64,000 nucleotides of DNA from Deinococcus sp. Marseille-Q6407 (lineage in GTDB: Bacteria; Deinococcota; Deinococci; Deinococcales; Deinococcaceae). Below the pieces are notes generated by a model. That model did no database searches and was not told the DNA's origin. It was given only the letters and a program-made list of their open reading frames with translations. Below, piece after piece: positions 44,036 through 54,695 of this stretch (position 1 is its first letter; every line of letters begins with the position of its first letter). Position numbers and translations under genes: made by a program. Location: NCBI RefSeq assembly GCF_946848805.1, contig NZ_CAMPFU010000003.1, positions 344,001 to 408,000 on the forward strand, written 5' to 3'.

Positions 44036-45796
44036 ATCGGAACCAAGGAGGACGTGCGCGAGCGGCTGAATATCGCGGACGTGATCGGCGAATATGTCAA
44101 CCTGACCCCGGCCGGCAAGGGCCGGATGAAGGGCCTGTGCCCTTTTCACCAGGAGAAGACCCCCTCCTTTCAGGTGGATACCGAGCAGGGCTATTACTAC
44201 TGCTTTGGCTGCAAGGCCGGCGGCGACGTGTTCAAGTTCGTGCAGGAGATGGACCACCTCAATTTCGGCGACGCCCTGCGCAAGCTGGCCGAGCGGGCCG
44301 GCGTGCAGCTGGAACAGCGCTACGGCGAGCGGGTCAGCCGCGACCTGTACGACGTCAACGATTTCGCGCTGAATTATTTCCGCAGCCATCTGGACGGCGC
44401 GGCCCTGGCCTATTTTCAGGGCCGTGGGCTGACCGAGCAGATGATTGAGGAATTCGAGCTGGGCTACGCTCCGGACGGCTGGGATGGGCTGCTGGGCCAT
44501 GCCCGCACCCACGGCCTGACCGAGCAGCAACTGCTGGACGCCGGCCTGCTGAGCCGCAACGAGCAGGGCCGAGTCTACGACCGTTTCCGGAACCGGGTGA
44601 TGTTCCCCATCCGCGACCATCTGGGGCGGCTGGTGGGCTTTGGCGGCCGGGTGCTGGACGATTCCAAACCCAAGTACCTCAACACCCCCGAAACCGACGC
44701 CTTCAAAAAAGGCGAACTGCTTTACGGCCTGCAGCGTGCCCGCAGCGTCCTGAAAGACGGTCAGCCCCTGATTGTCGCCGAAGGGTATATGGACGTGATT
44801 GCGCTGCACCAGCATGGCTTCACTGGGGCAGTCGCCAGCCTGGGCACGGCCCTGACTGCCGAGCATGCCGCGCTGCTGGAACGGCTGGGCGCCCGCGAGC
44901 TGATTCTGATGTTCGACCGCGACGAGGCCGGGCTCAAGGCCACCCTGTCCGGGCTGGACCAGACGGTCGGTGCCCGCTTTCAGGTGCGGGCCACCTCAGT
45001 GCCCAGCGGCAAGGACCCCGCCGACGCCCTGCGCGAGGGCGACGTGGCCAGCGTGCAGCGGGCGCTGAGCGGCGGCCTGGACGAGATCGAGTACCGCGTC
45101 CACGCAGCGCTGGACAAGCACGGCCTGGACAGCCGCGACGGCAAGCGCCGCATCCTGCTGGAACTGCTGCCCCGCATGCAGAACCTCGACCCCTTAGACG
45201 AGGGCGCCGACCGGATGCGGGCGCGGGTCTGCGAGCTGCTGGAGATTCGCCCACCCGCGCTGCTCGACTGGATCGGGTCCAAGGCCAAGCGCCGCACCCT
45301 GACCGACACCCACCTGGCCGGAATGAGTCAGGGCGGGCAGGAGGAAGACCGCGAGCTGGCACTGCTGCGGCAGCTGCTGGTGGACCCCCGGCTGCTGGCC
45401 AAGCTGGACGGTACCCTGGGCTGGCGCAACGAACTGGTCCGCAAAGTGATGCTGGCGGCCGAGGGTGCCGAGAGCACCGAGGAAATCATGAGCGTCTTCC
45501 GGGGCCAGCCGGAAGAGCAGCAGCTGATCCGGCTGATGTTCGAGACGCGCCAGAGCGGCAACATTTCGCGGGCCGGCCACCAGGAGTACGAGAGCAAGCA
45601 TCAGGCCTACGCTGCCGCCGCCGTAGACGATATCCAGGTGGGCCTCAGCATCGAGTCGCTGCGCAGCGAGGTGCAGCTGCTCAAGTCCCAGCTGGCCGCT
45701 GCGCAGCCGGGCGAGCAGATGCAGCTGCTGCGGCAGATCGGAGAACTGCAGCGGGCCATCGAAGCCGAGAAGCGGGCGCGGGTTCACGGCGCCTGA
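44036..45796 (+). CDS. dnaG: DNA primase DnaG
   Basis: Makes RNA primers at the replication fork. The CHC2 zinc finger is [25 protein letters not shown]; the Toprim catalytic core has [12 protein letters not shown] and [12 protein letters not shown]; the C-terminal region is the helicase-binding part. The start is unusual. The only usable in-frame canonical codon is GTG 44054, but it truncates the first helix and its AAGGAGG lies only 2 nt away. Starting at ATC 44036 gives [21 protein letters not shown], which fits the family, with GGAGG 10 nt upstream. I annotate ATC; GTG 44054 is the alternative. murI follows. Confidence 0.93.
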   Translation: MGTKEDVRERLNIADVIGEYVNLTPAGKGRMKGLCPFHQEKTPSFQVDTEQGYYYCFGCKAGGDVFKFVQEMDHLNFGDALRKLAERAGVQLEQRYGERVSRDLYDVNDFALNYFRSHLDGAALAYFQGRGLTEQMIEEFELGYAPDGWDGLLGHARTHGLTEQQLLDAGLLSRNEQGRVYDRFRNRVMFPIRDHLGRLVGFGGRVLDDSKPKYLNTPETDAFKKGELLYGLQRARSVLKDGQPLIVAEGYMDVIALHQHGFTGAVASLGTALTAEHAALLERLGARELILMFDRDEAGLKATLSGLDQTVGARFQVRATSVPSGKDPADALREGDVASVQRALSGGLDEIEYRVHAALDKHGLDSRDGKRRILLELLPRMQNLDPLDEGADRMRARVCELLEIRPPALLDWIGSKAKRRTLTDTHLAGMSQGGQEEDRELALLRQLLVDPRLLAKLDGTLGWRNELVRKVMLAAEGAESTEEIMSVFRGQPEEQQLIRLMFETRQSGNISRAGHQEYESKHQAYAAAAVDDIQVGLSIESLRSEVQLLKSQLAAAQPGEQMQLLRQIGELQRAIEAEKRARVHGA

Positions 45797-45853
45797 CCCA
45801 GGGCCGTGACAGCACAGACACAGTTGACACAGGAGCAGGCCGGGGCCGGGCGC

Positions 45854-45859
45854 TATGAT
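45854..45859 (+). promoter_or_regulatory. -10 box of murI promoter
   Basis: TATGAT, 6 nt before GTG 45866; decides the murI start. Confidence 0.55.
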
Positions 45860-45865
45860 GGCGCG

Positions 45866-46726
<861 letters not shown>

Positions 46727-46781
46727 CGCCGGTTTGGGCCGCTCCTCAGCACCGGCGCCGCTTCAGGGCACAGACTGAAGC

Positions 46782-46964
46782 ATGACCAACAAAGACAACG
46801 AGACCAGCACCAGCGGCTACGTCGATACCGATCAGCAGAAGGAAATCAGCGAAGGCATGCAGGGCGCGACCGGCGAAACCGACGCCAACGGCCTGGACCC
46901 CAAAGCCGACCAGCAGAAGAAGCTGGACGAGCTGCAGGAAAACATGGAAGACATCAAGCAGTAA
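46782..46964 (+). CDS. Small hydrophilic disordered protein
   Basis: 60 aa with no hydrophobic core: rich in Asp, Glu, Gln, Lys, Thr and Gly, ending in a short helix (KKLDELQENMEDIKQ). Its composition resembles the small hydrophilic stress proteins common in desiccation-tolerant bacteria, but I recognise no named family. CAGACT 5 nt before the ATG may be a weak -10, and a terminator follows. Confidence 0.7.
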   Translation: MTNKDNETSTSGYVDTDQQKEISEGMQGATGETDANGLDPKADQQKKLDELQENMEDIKQ

Positions 46965-46980
46965 GCCCCCTGGGCATTTG

Positions 46981-47021
46981 CCAGGCTGCCGGAAGAAAAC
47001 CCCGGCGGCCTGGTTCTTTTG
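46981..47021 (+). terminator. Terminator after the 60-aa protein gene
   Basis: CCAGGCTGCCGG pairs (one mismatch) with CCGGCGGCCTGG, followed by TTCTTTTG. Confidence 0.8.
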
Positions 47022-47037
47022 AAGCCAGCTCCAGCCG

Positions 47038-47961
47038 TTACAGTTCCAGCCCAGTCGGGGTGCGGGCTGCCGCCGGCAGGGCCGTGACCAGCACCTCGTA
47101 CTTGCCGGTCACGAAGACCTTGTAGCCGTGTTTGTTCAGGTAGCGCCGGGCCTGGGCCACGTCCGCCATCAGCAGGCTGAGGTCAGGCCGCTCGAAATTG
47201 CGCAGCCGCGCGCCATAGCTGAGTTCGCCGCCGCTGTAGCGGGCGTTGGGAAAACCCAGCACCAGCCCGCCGCCAGAGGTCAGGTGCGAGCGGTGCAGCG
47301 AGCGCAGTACCGCGTCCAACCCTACCCGGGGGCTTTGCAGCACACTGAGCGCCAGCACCAGATCGAAGCGGCCCAGCTCCGGCGGCAGGGCGCCGATGTC
47401 CTGCTGAAGAAAGGCGAAGTCCGGGTGCCGGGCCTGCGCGGCCGCCAGCGCCGAAGCGTCCAGGTCCAGCCCCAGCACGTCCAGCCGGCGGCCCGGAAAG
47501 GCCAGCGCCAAGGCGTCCAGCTCGCGGCCGCTGCCGGTGCCCAGCGCCAGCACCCGGCCGGCCTCCGGGGGGCCCACCCGCCGCAGCGCCTCGACCAGAG
47601 TCAGCAAAAAGACCGGGTCTTCCAGCTTGTCTACCCGGGCAAATTCACTCTCTGCGCCGTAGTCCTGTGCCGTCTCCAGCCGTCCGGCGCGGCGGCGAAA
47701 AGTGAGGTGCCGCTGCCCGCCAGGCTGCCGCTCACCGATCAACAGGTGTGCGTCCAGCACATCGGCCAGGTCGGTCCAGACCCCCCAGGGCCGGTGCCGC
47801 CCGACTGGACCGCTTTCGCCGGCGTACAGGCCCACGCCCAGGTCCGGGTCGGGGACCTGGCAGGTGACTTCTCCATCCGCCAGGAGTGCGCGGCGCAGCG
47901 CCGGCAACAGCAGCTTCATGGGTTGCTGGCCGAACCGAGGGTCTGTCGCTGAAAGAGTCAT
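47038..47961 (-). CDS. Class I SAM-dependent methyltransferase
   Basis: ~307 aa. The SAM-binding motif I is VLALGTGSGRELDALALAFPGRRLDVLGLDLDASALAAAQARHP, followed by DIGALPPELGRFDLVLALSVLQ. The N-terminal ~100 residues (KLLLPALRRALLADGEVTCQVPDPDLGVGLYAGE) are specific and probably hold the substrate, which I cannot name. Start ATG 47961; ATG 47919 is possible. Divergent from the PIN-domain gene with 28 nt between starts, so their promoters overlap. Confidence 0.82.
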   Translation of the reverse strand: MTLSATDPRFGQQPMKLLLPALRRALLADGEVTCQVPDPDLGVGLYAGESGPVGRHRPWGVWTDLADVLDAHLLIGERQPGGQRHLTFRRRAGRLETAQDYGAESEFARVDKLEDPVFLLTLVEALRRVGPPEAGRVLALGTGSGRELDALALAFPGRRLDVLGLDLDASALAAAQARHPDFAFLQQDIGALPPELGRFDLVLALSVLQSPRVGLDAVLRSLHRSHLTSGGGLVLGFPNARYSGGELSYGARLRNFERPDLSLLMADVAQARRYLNKHGYKVFVTGKYEVLVTALPAAARTPTGLEL

Positions 47962-47976
47962 GGCAGACGGGCAGTC

Positions 47977-47982
47977 TACAAT
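47977..47982 (+). promoter_or_regulatory. -10 box of PIN-domain gene
   Basis: TACAAT, 7 nt before the ATG at 47990. A TAGACT on the opposite strand (47973-47978) overlaps it and may serve the methyltransferase gene. Confidence 0.55.
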
Positions 47983-47989
47983 GCTGGAC

Positions 47990-48403
47990 ATGACACCCAC
48001 CCGCTGTGTGCTGGACGCCAGCTCGCTGCTCAGCTATATCCTCAACCGGGAAGGCGCCGACAGTGTGGCCGAACTGCTGGAAAGTTCGGCCATGCACGCC
48101 GTCACCTGGACCGAAATGCTCACCCAGCTGTCGCGCCGCGCCGATGTTCACGAACCCGACCTGGTGGCCGCCCGCCTGAAAAAGCTCATTCATATCGACG
48201 TGGGCCAGGGCGAGGACGCTGAGCGGGCCGCGCAGCTGGCCAGCCTAGGCCCACAGTCGGGCCTCTCGCTGGGCGACCGGTACGCTCTGGCGATGGCCGC
48301 GCGGTTGGGCGTGCCGGTGGTCACCGCGCACAGCCACTGGACCGAGCTGGACCTCAGCCGGCTGCCGGCGGCGCCGCAGCTGCACCTCATCCGGCAAGCC
48401 TGA
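47990..48403 (+). CDS. PIN domain protein (VapC-like), no partner antitoxin
   Basis: 137 aa, typical VapC length. Acidic residues: Asp9 (CVLDASSLLSYI), Glu42 (TWTEML) and Asp96 (SLGDRYALAMAARL). The fourth acidic position, normally Asp in a TAD motif, is His114 (PVVTAHSHW), so metal binding may be altered. No antitoxin gene is upstream; the neighbour is a divergent methyltransferase. It could be a solitary RNase rather than a toxin. TACAAT lies 7 nt before the ATG. Confidence 0.85.
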   Translation: MTPTRCVLDASSLLSYILNREGADSVAELLESSAMHAVTWTEMLTQLSRRADVHEPDLVAARLKKLIHIDVGQGEDAERAAQLASLGPQSGLSLGDRYALAMAARLGVPVVTAHSHWTELDLSRLPAAPQLHLIRQA

Positions 48404-48420
48404 GAGAAGCTGGCCAGGGG

Positions 48421-48573
48421 CTAGAGCAGTTCTCCAAATTATGCGTGCGTCGGAAGGGCGCCGCCACCCACTCCATTCTCTGCTCCGCAGCTTTGCAAGT
48501 TCGTTCTGCTTCTTTGTTTTGTACTCGCTTCGCTCGCCAAAAAGCGGTGCCAGCTTTTTGCCAAATGCTCTAG
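48421..48573. mobile_element. Possible MITE-like / small intergenic repeat element
   Basis: A 153-bp AT-richer block bounded by exact 8-bp inverted ends CTAGAGCA (48421-48428) and TGCTCTAG (48566-48573), with further similarity just inside. It carries a hairpin CAAAAAGC-N7-GCTTTTTG near its right end and no ORF. The right end supplies the trmB stop codon (TAG). Composition (TTCTTTGTTTTGTACTCG) is foreign to the window. Confidence 0.45.
48538..48560. terminator. Hairpin with A/T flanks inside the element
   Basis: CAAAAAGC (48538-48545) and GCTTTTTG (48553-48560); lies between the convergent PIN and trmB genes and could end both. Confidence 0.55.
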
Positions 48574-49562
48574 TAGCCTCGGTGCCTCACCTCGGCGCCC
48601 AGGCCCGCCAGAACATCGGTCAGCACGCCGACAGCCGCTTTCACGCCGGGCGTGATGATCGGCCCACTGAAGCGGCTCAGGCGCACCAGGGTGCTGCCGT
48701 CCTCGCGGGCAGTGACATCAATCAGAACTTCCTGGGTCAGGCCGCCCTCCTCCACGTGGGCTAGCGCCACCCAGCTGCGGCCGTGGTCGCTGCGGCGCAG
48801 GCTGGCGTACAGGTCCAGCAGCACCACGGTCCAGGCGCCGCGCGGGTGAACGGCCGTGTGCTTACTGAAGGTCTGGGGGTCAAAGCTGTCAGGCAGCTGA
48901 ACGATGCTGTGGGGCACGGCGGGGTCCTCCGGGTCGGCGGGGAAAGGCGCGTAGCCGCTACTGGGCACGGCCGGGTGGGCGGTGGGCACAAAGCGGGCGT
49001 GCCGGGGGCTGAGGCCCAGGTCGCGCCACTTCAGGGCGTATTTGGTTTCCAGCGCAGCGGCCGGCGGCTGAGTCAGCTCGGTGCGCATCACCCCGCTGGC
49101 CGCCGCCTGCTCGCAGGCAAACTCGAAGTATTCGTCGTGGTCGGTGGTCAGCAGAACGGCCCCGCCGGGTTTCAGGCGGCTGGCGGCCAGCTGGAAAAAA
49201 GGAGCGCGCAGCAGCCGGTGGTCTTCGTGGCCGGCCTTGGGCCAGGGGTCGGGGAAATTCACCACGATCTCGTCCAGCGCCCCGTGGGGAATCACCTCGC
49301 GCACCAGCACCTCGGCAGGCAGCTTGGTCAGCACGGCATTCGTCAGGCCAGCCGCTTTGAGCCAGCGGTTCGCCTTGAGCAGCGACACCCCGCTGAGTTC
49401 CACGCCCAGGTAATTGGGCACCTCGGCAAAGGTGCGGGCGTAGTGCGGCCAGAACCGGCCGTCACCGAAGCCCACTTCCAGCACCCAGGGCCGCTGCGGT
49501 GTCTCCGGATACAGTTGCTCGGGGGCCGACGGAAACTGAAAATCACCCAGGCGGTAAATCAT
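48570..49562 (-). CDS. trmB: tRNA (guanine-N7-)-methyltransferase TrmB, extended
   Basis: Makes m7G46 in tRNA. VLEVGFGDGRFWPHYART is the SAM loop, NFPDPWPKAGHEDHRLL the TrmB signature and TTDHDEYFEF the catalytic Asp region. At 330 aa it is ~110-120 residues longer than usual; the C-terminal extension (from ~SIVQLPDSFDPQTF) looks like a separate alpha/beta domain. Its stop codon is the end of the MITE-like element. The start overlaps the upstream flavoprotein gene by 4 nt (ATGA). Confidence 0.92.
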   Translation of the reverse strand: MIYRLGDFQFPSAPEQLYPETPQRPWVLEVGFGDGRFWPHYARTFAEVPNYLGVELSGVSLLKANRWLKAAGLTNAVLTKLPAEVLVREVIPHGALDEIVVNFPDPWPKAGHEDHRLLRAPFFQLAASRLKPGGAVLLTTDHDEYFEFACEQAAASGVMRTELTQPPAAALETKYALKWRDLGLSPRHARFVPTAHPAVPSSGYAPFPADPEDPAVPHSIVQLPDSFDPQTFSKHTAVHPRGAWTVVLLDLYASLRRSDHGRSWVALAHVEEGGLTQEVLIDVTAREDGSTLVRLSRFSGPIITPGVKAAVGVLTDVLAGLGAEVRHRGY

Positions 49563-50377
49563 GCGCTCTCCCCTGCCGAGGCCCGGCCGGGCTGCCCGGT
49601 CAGCTCGGCGGCCAGCTGCGCCGCATCTTTCAGCACCCGGCGGTAGGAATCTCCCTGTGCGGTGCAGCGGCCCAGCGCATACACCCCGCTGAAACGCTCT
49701 ACCCGGAAGCCGTCCAGCTCACTGTCGGCCAGGGTCAGAAAACGCACCTCGTAAGGCGGCGCGCCTTCCACGGCAGCAGCCTCCTGCGCCGCGCCGGTCA
49801 GGTACACTCCGCTGCGGGCCAGATCATCCGCCAGAAAATCGTAGGCGACTTCCGAGAGGCGGCCAGCATCTTCCAGGGTGTCGCCCACCAGCAAACGTCC
49901 CTTCAGGAAAGCCCCCACCGCCAGCACGGCGCGGTGGGCCGTCAGGGCCGGACCTTCCCAGCTGCTGAGCCGAATCAGGCTGCCTGCCCCGTCCGGGCCG
50001 TCTTCTTCTTCCTCATCCAGGGCCGTAATAGTGCTTTGCAGCAGGTGCAGGCCGTCAGTACTTTCCAGAAGGGTCTTGAGGCGGCGGTGAAAAGTCCAGC
50101 TGTCGGCGTCTTCCGGCAGGTCGGCGGCCAGCTGGCCCAGCCGGCTGCTCTGGGGCAGGTCGGCGCCGGCCAGCGTCGGCGCGTAGAGGTTGCCCACATG
50201 GTCAAGAGCCTGGGTGACCAGCAGCACGTCCTGCCCGGCCTGGGCCAGCCGCAGGGCCAGTTCACTGCCGGCCAGGCCGGCCCCAATCACGGCCACGTCG
50301 TAGCGGTGGCCCGGCTGCGGCTGACTGCGCGGCGCCTGCCCGGAGTGGGGCGCGGGGCGGGAGGAAGGAAACGTCAT
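49559..50377 (-). CDS. Small FAD-dependent oxidoreductase, MnmG/GidA-related
   Basis: 272 aa, less than half of MnmG. The FAD Rossmann motif VAVIGAGLAGSELALRLAQAGQDVLLVTQ is followed by the dinucleotide-domain end GVYALGRCTAQGDSYRRVLKDAAQLA, with a compact middle. The tRNA-binding C-terminal half of MnmG is absent. It is coupled by ATGA to trmB, which hints at a tRNA-modification link, but the reaction is unknown. ATG 50377 is preceded by TACACT at 9 nt. Confidence 0.82.
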   Translation of the reverse strand: MTFPSSRPAPHSGQAPRSQPQPGHRYDVAVIGAGLAGSELALRLAQAGQDVLLVTQALDHVGNLYAPTLAGADLPQSSRLGQLAADLPEDADSWTFHRRLKTLLESTDGLHLLQSTITALDEEEEDGPDGAGSLIRLSSWEGPALTAHRAVLAVGAFLKGRLLVGDTLEDAGRLSEVAYDFLADDLARSGVYLTGAAQEAAAVEGAPPYEVRFLTLADSELDGFRVERFSGVYALGRCTAQGDSYRRVLKDAAQLAAELTGQPGRASAGESA

Positions 50378-50386
50378 CAACCCCAG

Positions 50387-50392
50387 AGTGTA
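50387..50392 (-). promoter_or_regulatory. -10 box of mini-MnmG/trmB operon
   Basis: TACACT on the minus strand, 9 nt before the ATG at 50377. Confidence 0.4.
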
Positions 50393-50511
50393 AAGCATCC
50401 GGCAAGCTGCGGCCGGGTCCGTTCTCAGGCGGGGCTGGCTAGACTGCGGGCACAGCCGAGTTTCTTTTTTCCCGCTTTCTTTACCCACTTTCCTTTCCAG
50501 AGGTGAACACC

Positions 50512-51072
50512 ATGAACCTGTCCTTCGCAGACCCCAAGCCCAGCAACCAGATCGAAGACATGCTTTCCGAACACCAGACCGTCAACGAACTCTCGGTAGA
50601 ACTACAGAACCTGCTGAACGGCGGCCTGGACCTGCTGCCTGAGGGCGTGGTGGACGCCCTGCGCGGTGAGTGGCTGGGCCACCCGCTGCACCCGGCGCTG
50701 GTGCATCTGCCGCTGGGCGGCTGGATGATCACAGCCCTGCTGGACTTTGCCCCGCTGGCCCAGGACGAACAGGAACGCGAGCAGTACGAGAAGGCGGCCG
50801 ACACCGTGCTGCTGCTGAGCACCGTGGGTGCCGTGGGCACCGTGGCGGCCGGCTGGACTGAGTGGGCCACCGCCCGCGGCCAGGCCCGCCGCACCGGCCT
50901 GATTCACGGCGCCCTGAACGAAACCGCTTTTTTGCTGAGTGCCGGCTCGCTGCTGGCCCGCAAGCAAGGCAAGCGTGGCCTGGGCAAAGCGCTGAGCGGA
51001 GCGGGCCTGGGGCTGGCGCTGGCCGGCGGCCTGCTGGGCGGGCAGCTGGTGTACCGGCACCGGATGGGCTGA
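50512..51072 (+). CDS. DUF2231 membrane protein
   Basis: 186 aa. An N-terminal soluble segment (~55 aa) is followed by WLGHPLHPALVHLPLGGWMITALLDF, the conserved HPxHP/H motif of DUF2231, and four membrane helices (VLLLSTVGAVGTVAAGWTEW; LNETAFLLSAGSLLA; GLGLALAGGLLGGQLVYRH). The His residues suggest haem or metal binding, unproven. AGAGGTG lies 6 nt before ATG 50512; the in-frame GTG 9 nt upstream overlaps it. Confidence 0.88.
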   Translation: MNLSFADPKPSNQIEDMLSEHQTVNELSVELQNLLNGGLDLLPEGVVDALRGEWLGHPLHPALVHLPLGGWMITALLDFAPLAQDEQEREQYEKAADTVLLLSTVGAVGTVAAGWTEWATARGQARRTGLIHGALNETAFLLSAGSLLARKQGKRGLGKALSGAGLGLALAGGLLGGQLVYRHRMG

Positions 51073-51146
51073 GCGCCAGTGGTGAGCTGAACCATGGCAC
51101 AAGACTCGGAGCAGCCAGGCAGCCGCACAGCCGCACGGCCGAGTAT

Positions 51147-51392
51147 GTGGCGGCTGGCCTGGCCGTTTTTGCGCTGCTGCTGTTGGAACTGTATCTGCTC
51201 CCCTGGCTGTCCCGTTTTTTGCCCAGCTGCAAGAGCCTGCAGCTCCTGTCAGGCTTGTTGCTGTTTGTGGACGGCCTGCCTCCGCTGCTCAGCCGGCACC
51301 TGCCGCAGCGGCGCACCTTTCATCCCATCCTGACCCCGTTCTTGCTGGGGTCCAGCTTGCTGCTGTTCCTGACGGCGCCGCAGTTCTGCTGA
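51147..51392 (+). CDS. Possible small membrane protein
   Basis: 81 aa from GTG 51147: GLAVFALLLLELYLLPWLSRFL, LQLLSGLLLFVDGLPPLL and ILTPFLLGSSLLLFLTA are three plausible membrane helices. The frame lies between the DUF2231 gene and dprA, converging on dprA. No ribosome binding site or -10 box is clear; the hydrophobic pattern is the only support. Confidence 0.4.
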   Translation: MAAGLAVFALLLLELYLLPWLSRFLPSCKSLQLLSGLLLFVDGLPPLLSRHLPQRRTFHPILTPFLLGSSLLLFLTAPQFC

Positions 51393-51417
51393 AGGCTGCT
51401 GGGCCAGGGAAACAAAC

Positions 51418-52551
51418 TCAGCGCCGCAGCCAACGGCCGCCGCTTTCCTCGGCCAGGCCGGAGAGTTGCAGCATCATCAGGGCGGTTTGCAGTTCCGGCA
51501 GGCTCAGGCCAGTCAGGGCAGCCAGGTCGTCCAGCGTGCGCGGTTCGCTGAGGGCGGCGTAGACGGCGGCCTGTTCCGGGGGCAGGTCAGGCGCCTCCGC
51601 GGCCACAGGCTGAGCGACTGACCAGCCCAGCTCGGTCAGGATGTCGCCGGCGGTTTCGGTCAGCACGGCGCCCTCGCGCAGCAGGCGGTGGGGGCCAGCA
51701 GCCCGCAGGTCGCCGGCGCGGCCCGGCACCGCGAACACGGTGCGCCCGCACTCCAGCGCGTGGGTGGCAGTAATCAGCGACCCTGACTTCAGCTCGCCTT
51801 CCACCACCAGCACGCCGGCCGAGAGGGCCGCAATCAGGCGGTTGCGCTGGGGGAAATGGTGTGCCTTGGGCCCGGTGCCCAGCGGGTACTCGCTGATCAG
51901 CGTGAGCCGGCGGGCCAGGTCCACGTTCTCGGCCGGGTAGACCCGGTCCACCGCGTGCCCCACCACGCCCAGGCTGAGGCCGCCAGCGTCCACCGCAGCG
52001 CTGTGAGCCGCTGTGTCCACGCCGCGGGCCAGACCGCTGACCACCACCAGTCCGGCGCCAGCCAGCTCGGCGGCAATCTGGCGGGTCAGGCTCAGGGCGT
52101 GAGGGCTGGCGCTGCGGGTGCCCACTATCCCCACCGACGGCGGCACAGCCGGCAGCTCTGGCAGTGTCCCGCGCACCCACAGCACCGGTGGCGGGTCGCC
52201 CAGGGCTTCCAGCGCAGGCGGATACCCCGGCAGACCGCGCCCCAATAGCGTGATGTCCTTGCCCTGCTGCCGGGCGGCGGCCACCTTCTCCAGTTCCTGC
52301 TCGGCCGCTTCGGCTGGGACCGCCGTGCCGATGGCCGCAGCGCTGCGGCGGTCCAGCCCTTCCACCTCCCGCAGGGCGCCGGAGGGTGCCGCCAGCGCCT
52401 GCTGCGCCGAGCCGAAGTGCCGCCGCACCGCTTCCAGCCGGCGCGGGCCCAGGCCGGGAGTCAGGCGCAGGGTCAGCAGCGCCAGCAGTTCGGCACCGAA
52501 GGGGTCAGCGGCAGCCGGGCCAGGAACAGGGCCAGAGTCGAACAGGCTCAC
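51418..52551 (-). CDS. dprA: DNA processing protein DprA
   Basis: Loads RecA on incoming single-stranded DNA during transformation. N-terminal helical SAM-like region ([22 protein letters not shown]), Rossmann core [44 protein letters not shown], and [41 protein letters not shown]-terminal winged helix ([36 protein letters not shown]). 377 aa. Starts at GTG 52551, 6 nt after TATGCT. It is 72 nt downstream of a two-component operon but has this promoter of its own. Confidence 0.95.
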   Translation of the reverse strand: MSLFDSGPVPGPAAADPFGAELLALLTLRLTPGLGPRRLEAVRRHFGSAQQALAAPSGALREVEGLDRRSAAAIGTAVPAEAAEQELEKVAAARQQGKDITLLGRGLPGYPPALEALGDPPPVLWVRGTLPELPAVPPSVGIVGTRSASPHALSLTRQIAAELAGAGLVVVSGLARGVDTAAHSAAVDAGGLSLGVVGHAVDRVYPAENVDLARRLTLISEYPLGTGPKAHHFPQRNRLIAALSAGVLVVEGELKSGSLITATHALECGRTVFAVPGRAGDLRAAGPHRLLREGAVLTETAGDILTELGWSVAQPVAAEAPDLPPEQAAVYAALSEPRTLDDLAALTGLSLPELQTALMMLQLSGLAEESGGRWLRR

Positions 52552-52557
52552 GCCCGC

Positions 52558-52563
52558 AGCATA
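52558..52563 (-). promoter_or_regulatory. -10 box of dprA promoter
   Basis: TATGCT on the minus strand, 6 nt before the GTG at 52551. Confidence 0.5.
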
Positions 52564-52623
52564 GAGGAAGTAGGTACAGAAAGAAGCGTGCGCTGCCAGC
52601 CGGCCACGCCAGGCCGGCGCCGG

Positions 52624-54027
<1,404 letters not shown>

Positions 54028-54035
54028 CGGGGCGC

Positions 54036-54695
54036 TCAGCTTTGCAGCACGTAGCCGACGTTGCGAATGGTGCGAATCCGCAGGTCCGAACCGGCGCCGT
54101 CGAGCTTCTTGCGCAGCTGCGAGATTCTCACCTCAACCGAGTTGGAGCTGGGGGTTTCCCAGCCGTAGAGGTGTGACTCGATATCGGCCCGGCTGAAGAC
54201 CCGCTCGGGCGTGCGCATCATCAGTTCCAGAATGCGGGCCTCGTGCTCGGTGAGGTTGATGTTCTGCTCGCCCACCGTCATGGTGAGCGAACTGGTCGAG
54301 AGGCTGGTGTTGCCCAGGTTGACCCCGCCGCCCGACGCGGTGCGCCGCAGCAGCGCCGTGATGCGCGCTTCCAACTCGGGCATGGCGAACGGCTTGGTCA
54401 GGTAGTCGTCGGCGCCGGCGTTCAGCCCCGCCACCCGCTGCTGCACGTCGGAGCGGGCCGACAGCACCAGCACCGGCGTAGAGGAATACTGCCGCAGCTG
54501 CGTCACCAGGTCCAGGCCGTCACCATCGGGCAGGTTCAGGTCCAGCAGGATCAGCTGCGGGGCGTGGGTGCCCAGCCAGTCTTCGGCGGCGCGCAGGGTG
54601 GCCGCGTGCTGCACCTGATAATCGGCGTTCAGGTAATCGCGCAGCAGCGGTCCCAGGTGGGGATCATCTTCGACCAGCAGCAGTTGGGGCAACAT
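54036..54695 (-). CDS. OmpR-family response regulator (second system)
   Basis: 219 aa. Receiver: [18 protein letters not shown], phospho-acceptor Asp in [20 protein letters not shown] and [18 protein letters not shown]-binding winged helix: [36 protein letters not shown]...[18 protein letters not shown]...[14 protein letters not shown] Ser/Thr-rich linker joins them. Its ATG directly follows the stop of the secreted-protein gene, so the two are coupled. Confidence 0.94.
   Translation of the reverse strand: MLPQLLLVEDDPHLGPLLRDYLNADYQVQHAATLRAAEDWLGTHAPQLILLDLNLPDGDGLDLVTQLRQYSSTPVLVLSARSDVQQRVAGLNAGADDYLTKPFAMPELEARITALLRRTASGGGVNLGNTSLSTSSLTMTVGEQNINLTEHEARILELMMRTPERVFSRADIESHLYGWETPSSNSVEVRISQLRKKLDGAGSDLRIRTIRNVGYVLQS

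Noticed and set aside
47990..48403. A vapBC toxin-antitoxin pair
   Set aside because: No small DNA-binding ORF lies upstream of the PIN gene in its direction; the neighbour is a divergent methyltransferase.
51094..51333. A strikingly cysteine-rich reading frame (CCCWNC, CPVFC, CSSCQACCC)
   Set aside because: It is the shifted frame of a Leu/Val-rich membrane-helix sequence; CTGCTG runs read as Cys codons out of frame. The hydrophobic frame is more plausible.
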